Source of the DNA: a bacterium
GTDB taxonomy: Bacteria; Latescibacterota; Latescibacteria; Latescibacterales; Latescibacteraceae
Assembly (NCBI GenBank): GCA_021372535.1
Contig: JAJFUH010000192.1
Coordinates: forward strand, 1-5,801
Direction of reading: 5' to 3'
DNA: 5,801 nt
Within the stretch, counting starts at the first letter, position 1; every line of letters starts with the position of its first letter. The translations under genes were made by a program, and so were the position numbers. This document shows, in pieces, positions 1 to 4,540 of this stretch. The notes under the pieces are model-generated. The model saw only the letters and a program-made list of their open reading frames with translations. It was not told where the DNA came from and ran no database searches.

Positions 1-72
1 GCTGTGAAAAAGTATATTTTTCACGAGCCCGATAATGAAATGTATTGTTTCGGTGCTGTCAAGGGCATGTAA
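1..72 (+). CDS. Possible C-terminal tail of an upstream gene (partial)
   Basis: Frame 1 is open from the first base to a TAA at 70-72 and gives 23 residues ending in MYCFGAVKGM. The other two forward frames stop early, which makes this the only candidate for a gene entering from the left. The stretch is too short for family recognition, and a random frame stays open this long fairly often. Two perfect inverted repeats (4-24 and 55-101) lie in or overlap it, which is unusual inside a coding end. It may be non-coding, or a gene end disrupted by a palindromic element. No function is proposed. Confidence 0.3.
   Translation, partial: AVKKYIFHEPDNEMYCFGAVKGM
4..24. repeat. Perfect 8-bp inverted repeat
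   Basis: GTGAAAAA at 4-11 is the exact reverse complement of TTTTTCAC at 17-24, with a 5-base loop. The stem is AT-rich and no T-run follows on either strand, so it does not look like a standard terminator. It may be chance in an A/T-rich stretch. Confidence 0.45.
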
Positions 73-101
73 ATCAGCACTTCGTGCCGACCCTTGACAG
101 C
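55..101. repeat. Nested palindromic element (11-bp outer stem, 4-bp inner stem)
   Basis: GCTGTCAAGGG at 55-65 is perfectly complementary to CCCTTGACAGC at 91-101. Inside the 25-base loop a second hairpin, GCAC (77-80) / GTGC (84-87), closes a 3-base loop. The transcript would fold as a long hairpin with an internal bulge. No U-tract follows at 102, so a classic rho-independent terminator is unlikely. A REP/MITE-like palindromic repeat, or a processing or stabilising hairpin at the end of an upstream transcript, would fit. The structure is seen directly; the role is inferred. Confidence 0.6.
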
Positions 102-214
102 TTATATCCACACTTACAGACTTTATCACAAGACTTTTAAAACATAACACAGCACAGCACAAAACGGTTTTGGTACATTTCTCCCCATTGCATTCAATGA
201 TGGTACAAATACCC

Positions 215-242
215 CCGGAACATCGTTTCCGGTTCATGTTCC
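215..242. repeat. Two overlapping, mutually exclusive inverted repeats
   Basis: CCGGAA (215-220) pairs with TTCCGG (227-232). Overlapping it, GGAACAT (217-223) pairs with ATGTTCC (236-242). Both are perfect, but they share bases and cannot form together. They lie about 210 bases before the first operon gene. The element could be a regulator binding site or an RNA switch; nothing in the sequence decides between these. Confidence 0.4.
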
Positions 243-340
243 TCAATTTTACCAGATGCATGATACCGTCGCTTTAATTCCTTGAAAACAAAGCACATAT
301 ACATAATTACGACGGAGATATGTGGTGTATTTCTGTTTTT

Positions 341-376
341 GGTAGAGTTTTAGCTCTTACCTTTTCCGGCAGAGCT
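341..376 (+). promoter_or_regulatory. Possible alternative hairpins in the operon leader
   Basis: GGTA and GAG at 341-347 can pair with CTC and TACC at 354-361 (one bulged T), and this stem is followed by TTTT at 362-365, giving a weak terminator-like shape. The AGCTCT segment at 352-357 can instead pair with AGAGCT at 371-376, which would break the first hairpin. The arrangement resembles an attenuator, but the stems are short and no calculation supports them here. Confidence 0.25.
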
Positions 377-439
377 TAATACACCCCGCCGCGAAAAAGA
401 AATTAAAATAATGGTTCAGCTTCATTCATTATTCAGTAC

Positions 440-445
440 AAGGAG
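440..445 (+). promoter_or_regulatory. Ribosome binding site deciding the start of the receiver-NuoE gene
   Basis: AAGGAG lies 6 bases before the ATG at 452, a near-ideal Shine-Dalgarno match and spacing. It supports 452 as the true start, so the receiver domain is part of the translated product. The next in-frame methionines with room for a NuoE protein (codon 153 at 908, codon 210 at 1079) have no comparable, well-spaced site. Confidence 0.8.
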
Positions 446-451
446 CTCATA

Positions 452-1564
452 ATGAATCTCACTGATGGTGTAACAGTAATAAGGCCTGATGTCATCGTTA
501 TCGACGACGATGAATCGATGTGCGAAGGGTGCCGTCAGACCCTCGAAGAGGAAGGCTTGCGGGCGGCGGTTGCCCGCGATGGTCTCCAGGGATTGAAACT
601 CGTAGAGCAGTCGCACCCGAAAGTCGTTCTTGTCGATCTGAAGATGCCGGGACTGACCGGGCAGGAAGTAATTGCGCGAATCTCCGAGATCGACCCGAGT
701 ATCGTTTCTATCGTCATTACCGGCTATGGTTCGATCGATACGGCGGTGGAAACGATGAAAATCGGGGCATTCGATTTTCTGACCAAGCCGTTCGAGCCGA
801 ATAAACTTCTCGAATCAGTCAAACGCGGATTACAGGTAAGGCAAATCCATGAAATGCCGTCCGCTGAAGAGATTATACCCGCAGCCGAGGTTCCCGGGCC
901 GGCGCCGATGAACAAGCAGGACCTTCTCCTGAAAGGACTCGAGAATCTCGGAGAATTTTATGCGCTCGGTGTGGGGAAACGCGATTTCTTCGATGAACTG
1001 GAACACCTCGAAAACGAAGCACGGTTCCATGCCGAGAGTCTCGGACATATTCACGAACGCGAGAAAGCCATACAGGAAATGGTTCGCGATTTGAGAATCG
1101 TTGACGAGGTGATTCACCGGCATGAATACAAAAAGAGCGCTCTGATCCAGATTCTGCTCGACATACAGGCAAAAATCAACTGGCTCCCGCGTCATGCCCT
1201 GAAGTGGGTATCGATGCGGCTCAATATCCCGCTCAATTCCATTTACACAATCGCCAATTTCTATGAGGCATTCAGCCTCAAACCGCGGGGTGCTCATATT
1301 ATCCAGGTATGCGACGGCACCGCGTGTCATGTGCGCGGTTCCTCGGAACTTCTCGAACGGGTTTCCAATCTGCTCGGAATCAGTCCCGGAGAAACCGATT
1401 CGGAAAAGCTTTTCACCCTCCAGTCGGTGCACTGTCTCGGGTGCTGCGCCCTTGCCCCGGTCATCAAGATCGACGATCAGTACTTCAACAATCCCAAAGT
1501 GATCCAGCTTCAGAAAGTATTTGATTCGTACAGAGAAAAGAGGGAATTGTCATGCCAAAACTGA
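452..1564 (+). CDS. Response-regulator receiver domain fused to NuoE-type [2Fe-2S] oxidoreductase subunit
   Basis: A 370-residue fusion. Residues about 11-128 form a receiver (CheY-like) domain with all key residues visible: acidic D18/D19, phospho-acceptor D62 in VDLKMPG, T90 in IVITG and K112 in TKPFEP. Residues about 155-215 form a charged, His/Glu-rich helical linker with predicted coiled-coil character. Residues about 219-361 are a thioredoxin-fold NuoE/HydC/HndA-like domain with the four [2Fe-2S] cysteines C287, C292, C328 and C332 (CDGTAC and CLGCC). In the family this subunit docks on NuoF and carries an off-path or bifurcation-linked cluster. Ordinary NuoE proteins are about 150-170 residues and lack a receiver. 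There is no DNA-binding or enzymatic output domain other than NuoE. I infer that phosphorylation by an unseen histidine kinase modulates assembly or activity of the redox complex. The gene overlaps the NuoF-like gene by 13 bases, so co-translation is expected. Domain calls are firm; the regulatory role is inference. Confidence 0.93.
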   Translation: MNLTDGVTVIRPDVIVIDDDESMCEGCRQTLEEEGLRAAVARDGLQGLKLVEQSHPKVVLVDLKMPGLTGQEVIARISEIDPSIVSIVITGYGSIDTAVETMKIGAFDFLTKPFEPNKLLESVKRGLQVRQIHEMPSAEEIIPAAEVPGPAPMNKQDLLLKGLENLGEFYALGVGKRDFFDELEHLENEARFHAESLGHIHEREKAIQEMVRDLRIVDEVIHRHEYKKSALIQILLDIQAKINWLPRHALKWVSMRLNIPLNSIYTIANFYEAFSLKPRGAHIIQVCDGTACHVRGSSELLERVSNLLGISPGETDSEKLFTLQSVHCLGCCALAPVIKIDDQYFNNPKVIQLQKVFDSYREKRELSCQN

Positions 1565-3456
1565 ACTCATATTCCGACCTCCGGAAGTTACAGGAATTCA
1601 TTAACGCCAGGCGCGATCCCAGCCGTACGTGCATAACGGTCTGCTCTGGCACGGGCTGTCTTGCCTACCGCTCCCAGGATATTTACGGGGCATTCGAGCG
1701 CGAGCTCGAAAAGCACGAGCTTCGGCATGTCGTTGACCTGCGAAAGACCGGGTGTTACGGGTTCTGTGAGCGCGGGCCGATCGTGGTCATCCTTCCCGAA
1801 AAGATATGCTATCTAGGTACTAAGGAAAAAGATGTTCCCGAGATCGTCGAGCAGACCCTCGTCAAGAAAAAACTGGTCGAGCGCCTCCTCTACAAGGACC
1901 CTGCGACCGGCGACCGTATCGCCCATATGGACGATATCCCCTTCTACAAACATCAGCACCGCACAATACTCGCCAGTAACGCGCTTGTCGATCCTAAAAA
2001 AATCGAGGATTACATCGCCATCGGCGGGTATTCGGCAGCAGCAAAAGCTCTCTTCGAGATGAATCCCGACAGCGTGGTGAAAGAAATTCGTGACGCCAAC
2101 CTGCGCGGTCGCGGCGGCGGCGGCTTCCCCGCCGGAAGGAAATGGGATACCACCAAAAATGCGCCCGAGGAACCCAAATACGTCATCGTCAATGCCGATG
2201 AAGGCGATCCGGGAGCGTATATGGACAGGAGCCTCCTCGAAGGCAATCCACACAGTGTCCTTGAAGGTCTTTTCCTCGGTGCGTACGCCATCGGCTCTCA
2301 CGAGGGTTTCATCTATGTCCGCCAGGAATACCCGCTCGCTGTGGAGAATACCGAAATCGCCATCAGACAGGCGCACGAGCTCGGACTCCTCGGGGAAAAC
2401 ATCCTCGGGTCGGGTTTCGACTTCGATGTGACAATTCACCGGGGCGCGGGAGCGTTCGTTTCGGGCGAATCGAGTGCCCTGATGACCGCCATCGAGGGAA
2501 AAGTCGGCGAGCCGCGGTCGAAATACATCCACACCGCGGTGAAGGGATTATGGGACAAGCCGACCTGCCTCAACAATGTCGAGACCTGGGCGAATGTACC
2601 GGCAATCATAAACAGAGGCGCCGGGTGGTTCAGGAGCATCGGCACCGAAAACAGCAAGGGCACCAAGATATTCTCCCTCGTCGGCAAGGTGAACAATACC
2701 GGGCTTGTCGAGGTTCCCATGGGCATCACCCTCCGGAAAATCGTGTTCGATATCGGCGGCGGAATCCTGAAGGGGAAGAAGTTCAAGGCGGTGCAGACCG
2801 GCGGTCCCTCCGGGGGAGTGATTCCGGAGAGCATGCTCGATATCCCCGTCGATTTCGACGAGCTCGACAAGGCGGGCTCGATGATGGGTTCGGGCGGCAT
2901 GATCGTGATGGACGAGGAAACCTGCATGGTCGATACGGCGCGGTACTACACCGATTTTCTCGCCCACGAATCCTGCGGGAAATGCGTCCCGTGCCGTGAA
3001 GGGCTCCGTCAGATGCTCAGAATCCTCAACAACATCACGACCGGAAACGGCAGGGAGGGCGATATCGAGCTGCTCGAGGAACTCGCGGAGTTCATGCAGG
3101 TTGCCGCCCTGTGCGCGCTCGGTAAAACGGCGGCGAATCCGGTCATGAGCACGATCAGGCACTTCAGGAGCGAATACGAAGCCCACATCAGGGAAAAACG
3201 CTGCCCGGCAGGTGTCTGCAAGGACCTCATATCGTATGCCATCGACAAGAATTCCTGTATCGGATGCGGTACCTGTGCCAAGAACTGCCCGACCAACGCG
3301 ATTTACGAAATACGGGCGAGCGCGGTGTCGAAAGACCGGGTTTTCGCCATCGATCAGGAGAACTGCATCAAGTGCGGCAGCTGCTATACGGTCTGTCCCG
3401 ATAAGGCAAGAGCGGTGATAAAAACACCGGTCCGGTCGTTTGCAGAGAGGGTATGA
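1552..3456 (+). CDS. NuoF/HydB/HndC-type NAD(P)H:FMN oxidoreductase subunit with C-terminal 2[4Fe-4S]
   Basis: A 634-residue soluble flavin subunit. An N-terminal thioredoxin-like domain has [2Fe-2S] ligands C31, C36, C68 and C72. The FMN/NAD(H) core follows, with the glycine loop GRGGGGFPAG at 186-195, the NADEGDPGAYMDR motif at 214-226 and SGESSAL at 304-310. The N3-type [4Fe-4S] ligands are C475, C478, C481 (SCGKCVPC) and C521. The C-terminal ferredoxin domain has C569/572/575/579 and C605/608/611/615. Length and architecture match the B subunit of HydABC-type hydrogenases (about 600-630 residues) rather than respiratory NuoF (about 440). C458, H545, C551 and C556 sit where bifurcating HydB proteins are reported to bind zinc (recalled, not checked). 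It probably exchanges electrons between NAD(P)H, ferredoxin and the partner subunits in the cytoplasm. GAGGGA at 1540-1545 is its ribosome binding site, inside the preceding gene. A complex I role is unlikely given the extra ferredoxin domains and the absence of membrane subunits in the window. Confidence 0.95.
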   Translation: MPKLNSYSDLRKLQEFINARRDPSRTCITVCSGTGCLAYRSQDIYGAFERELEKHELRHVVDLRKTGCYGFCERGPIVVILPEKICYLGTKEKDVPEIVEQTLVKKKLVERLLYKDPATGDRIAHMDDIPFYKHQHRTILASNALVDPKKIEDYIAIGGYSAAAKALFEMNPDSVVKEIRDANLRGRGGGGFPAGRKWDTTKNAPEEPKYVIVNADEGDPGAYMDRSLLEGNPHSVLEGLFLGAYAIGSHEGFIYVRQEYPLAVENTEIAIRQAHELGLLGENILGSGFDFDVTIHRGAGAFVSGESSALMTAIEGKVGEPRSKYIHTAVKGLWDKPTCLNNVETWANVPAIINRGAGWFRSIGTENSKGTKIFSLVGKVNNTGLVEVPMGITLRKIVFDIGGGILKGKKFKAVQTGGPSGGVIPESMLDIPVDFDELDKAGSMMGSGGMIVMDEETCMVDTARYYTDFLAHESCGKCVPCREGLRQMLRILNNITTGNGREGDIELLEELAEFMQVAALCALGKTAANPVMSTIRHFRSEYEAHIREKRCPAGVCKDLISYAIDKNSCIGCGTCAKNCPTNAIYEIRASAVSKDRVFAIDQENCIKCGSCYTVCPDKARAVIKTPVRSFAERV

Positions 3457-3500
3457 GTGATTCGGGCGCTAAAGGATACTTTTCGAAAGGATAATAAATC

Positions 3501-4064
3501 ATGAGTACGATACCATTGGAAATCGACGGCAGACAGGTCGCTGCGGAAGAGGGAGAAACCATCCTCGAAGCGGCGCAGAGAAACGGGATACATATTCCGA
3601 CACTGTGTTACAACAAGCAGCTGAAGCCATACGGGGAATGCCGGCTGTGCATGGTCGAGGTCACGAAGGGAAACCGCACGAGAATCGTGGCATCCTGCGC
3701 CTATCCCGCTGAAGAGAACATCGTGGTGAAAACGAACACGGAAAAGATCGCGAAAATCCGTAAAATGATCATCGAGCTTCTGTGGCCCTCGCTTTCGGCG
3801 CTGGCAAAAGATTACGGCGTCACGGAGTCACGGTTCCATTCCGATCACACCGACTGCAACCTCTGCGGCATGTGCGTCCGTTACTGCTCGGAAGTCAAGA
3901 AACTCAACGCCGTGTATTTCAAAGGGAGGGGAATCAACCGTGAGATAGCCGTGGTTCCGGACCTGGCCAATGAATGCATATACTGCAGGGACTGCTTCAC
4001 CCTGTGTTCCGGCGGATGGATAGTCGACAAATGCGACAACGCCTATACCTCGCTGAGTAAGTAA
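3501..4064 (+). CDS. NuoG/HoxU/HydA-N-terminal-like iron-sulfur protein, short form without catalytic domain
   Basis: A 187-residue electron-wire subunit. Residues 1-80 are a plant-type [2Fe-2S] ferredoxin domain with C36, C47, C50 and C66. Residues 115-175 carry two [4Fe-4S] motifs: C119/122/125/129 and C159/162/165/169. The family normally has between them a His-ligated cluster loop (HPLDC..C.....C). Here that loop is absent: IIELLW runs almost directly into PSLSALAKDYGV, as if 15-20 residues were removed cleanly. The second ferredoxin motif has Ser (C169-S170) where Pro usually follows the last Cys. No H-cluster, molybdopterin or NiFe motif is present, and the protein ends soon after the last cluster. 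It starts 44 bases after the NuoF-like gene, with AAAGGAT at 3486-3492 as a somewhat distant ribosome binding site. It probably passes electrons between the NuoF-like subunit and ferredoxin or an enzyme encoded elsewhere. Confidence 0.9.
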   Translation: MSTIPLEIDGRQVAAEEGETILEAAQRNGIHIPTLCYNKQLKPYGECRLCMVEVTKGNRTRIVASCAYPAEENIVVKTNTEKIAKIRKMIIELLWPSLSALAKDYGVTESRFHSDHTDCNLCGMCVRYCSEVKKLNAVYFKGRGINREIAVVPDLANECIYCRDCFTLCSGGWIVDKCDNAYTSLSK

Positions 4065-4066
4065 AT

Positions 4067-4078
4067 AAAGGGAGGAGG
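4067..4078 (+). other. Orphan Shine-Dalgarno-like purine run after the last operon gene
   Basis: AAAGGGAGGAGG begins 3 bases after the stop of the NuoG-like gene. It is a stronger ribosome-binding match than the site used by that gene. No ATG or GTG follows at a usable distance, and frames after it close before the terminator. It may be chance or a relic of a fourth gene that has been lost. The motif is seen; the explanation is inferred. Confidence 0.3.
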
Positions 4079-4117
4079 CACCGGTTCGAACTGTCCTTCA
4101 ATAATAGAGAATCAATG

Positions 4118-4152
4118 AAATAAGACGCTCGATATGGGCGTCTTATTTTTTT
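4118..4152 (+). terminator. Rho-independent terminator of the redox operon
   Basis: AAATAAGACGC at 4118-4128 pairs perfectly with GCGTCTTATTT at 4138-4148 around a 9-base loop, and a run of seven T occupies 4146-4152. It lies 53 bases after the last operon stop codon. This separates the redox operon from the downstream propeller gene. Confidence 0.92.
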
Positions 4153-4397
4153 CGGTAAAAAATCTTTTACACCCGCAGACCGGCGCTGAAAAAACGTCCT
4201 GATATGCCTGTATACCTGGCATTGTTAAAGAATGAATATATTCAAAAAGGTTCAGAGTGAGCTGCAAAATTTCGTGCATAACGGTGATTTCCGTCAATCA
4301 AATAAACGTGCATTATTCTTCCAATAATCAATCATTTTTTTAATAAACATAATAACAATAAGATAGAGGTAATACAGTACAACTATTTTTATCGATA
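4153..4397. other. AT-rich intergenic spacer, no gene seen
   Basis: About 245 bases without a supportable ORF. It contains small inverted repeats only: ATGCC (4204-4208) / GGCAT (4218-4222), the palindrome at 4233-4244, and ACGG (4281-4284) / CCGT (4291-4294). From 4311 the sequence is very A/T-rich and leads into the candidate promoter of the propeller gene. Confidence 0.5.
4233..4244. repeat. 12-bp perfect palindrome TGAATATATTCA
   Basis: The twelve bases read identically on both strands. The palindrome lies midway between the terminator and the propeller gene promoter. It could be an operator-like site, but a 12-bp AT-rich palindrome can also occur by chance. Confidence 0.35.
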
Positions 4398-4406
4398 TGC
4401 TAAAAT
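4398..4406 (+). promoter_or_regulatory. Candidate extended -10 promoter of the propeller gene
   Basis: TGCTAAAAT matches the extended -10 form (TGn followed by TAAAAT, 5 of 6 to TATAAT) in an A/T-rich stretch. No good -35 hexamer stands 17 bases upstream, which extended -10 promoters tolerate. Transcription would start near 4413, just before the palindromic site at 4417. Bacteroidota-type promoters (TAnnTTTG) were looked for and not seen here. The primary sigma consensus of this organism is unknown, which limits confidence. Confidence 0.4.
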
Positions 4407-4416
4407 ATACTTGACT

Positions 4417-4446
4417 ATACTAATATATTAGTATTATTGTTAGTAT
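4417..4446. promoter_or_regulatory. 18-bp palindromic operator candidate plus a third half-site
   Basis: ATACTAATATATTAGTAT at 4417-4434 is a perfect 18-bp palindrome made of half-sites ATACTAA and TTAGTAT. A further direct copy, TTAGTAT, lies at 4440-4446, 12 bases after the right half-site. The cluster lies immediately downstream of the candidate -10, where a bound repressor would block initiation. An RNA hairpin role is less likely because the stem is almost all A/U. The pattern is seen; the operator function is inferred. Confidence 0.5.
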
Positions 4447-4471
4447 TGTTATCGTATCCGCTAATTGCGTG

Positions 4472-4484
4472 AAAGGGGGTGATC
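4472..4484 (+). promoter_or_regulatory. Second, near-perfect anti-16S-like site in the propeller gene leader
   Basis: AAAGGGGGTGATC differs by one base from AAAGGAGGTGATC, the near-complete complement of the 3' end of bacterial 16S rRNA. The nearest possible start is TTG at 4489, opening a 21-codon ORF to TAA at 4552-4554 that overlaps the start of the propeller gene. It could serve a leader peptide or act as a ribosome standby site. It is about 57 bases from the ATG at 4541, too far to be its direct ribosome binding site. Confidence 0.3.
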
Positions 4485-4525
4485 GGTATTGTTGCTGAAT
4501 CAATTCATTCCCAAACCCACACAAG

Positions 4526-4533
4526 AAAAGGAG
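4526..4533 (+). promoter_or_regulatory. Ribosome binding site of the propeller gene
   Basis: AAAAGGAG ends 7 bases before the ATG at 4541. It fixes that start, which also begins a good signal peptide. Confidence 0.75.
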
Positions 4534-4540
4534 CGAGAAA

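Larger units (their letters stand above)
102..451 (+). other. AT-rich leader region upstream of the redox operon, no long gene
   Basis: About 350 bases without a convincing gene. No tRNA or known riboswitch could be recognised. It contains overlapping inverted repeats at 215-242, alternative hairpins at 341-376 and a 7-bp inverted repeat (AATAATG 407-413 / CATTATT 427-433) just before the ribosome binding site. It also has two small ORFs, 320-379 and 411-452. A weak promoter-like pair, TTGAAA (282-287) and CATAAT (302-307), has only a 14-base spacer, so no promoter is called. The mRNA leader of the operon probably lies here, and the density of structure would be compatible with regulation at the RNA level. 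Confidence 0.5.

Noticed and set aside
94-122. Perfect -35 hexamer TTGACA in the palindrome right arm
   Set aside because: No acceptable -10 at 16-18 bases downstream; the hexamer is explained by the inverted repeat.
171-192. TGG...TTGC resembling a sigma-54 promoter
   Set aside because: The GG and GC elements are 16 bases apart instead of the required 10.
282-307. TTGAAA / CATAAT promoter pair for the operon
   Set aside because: Spacer is 14 bases, too short for a standard sigma-70-type promoter; kept only as a remark in the leader description.
349-357. GTTTTAGCTCT-like sequence reminiscent of a type II CRISPR repeat
   Set aside because: It is a single short partial match with no second copy, spacer periodicity or cas gene in the window.
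830-1432. Minus-strand 200-codon ORF opposite the receiver-NuoE gene
   Set aside because: It is antisense to a well-supported gene with clear domains, has no recognisable protein features, and reflects codon bias of the real frame.
1813-2532. Minus-strand 239-codon ORF opposite the NuoF-like gene
   Set aside because: It covers the conserved FMN/NAD core on the other strand; the sense frame is unmistakable and this one resembles no family.
4079-4098. GGTTCGAA resembling a tRNA T-loop or attachment core
   Set aside because: Flanking bases do not form a T-stem, and no acceptor, D or anticodon arm can be built around it.
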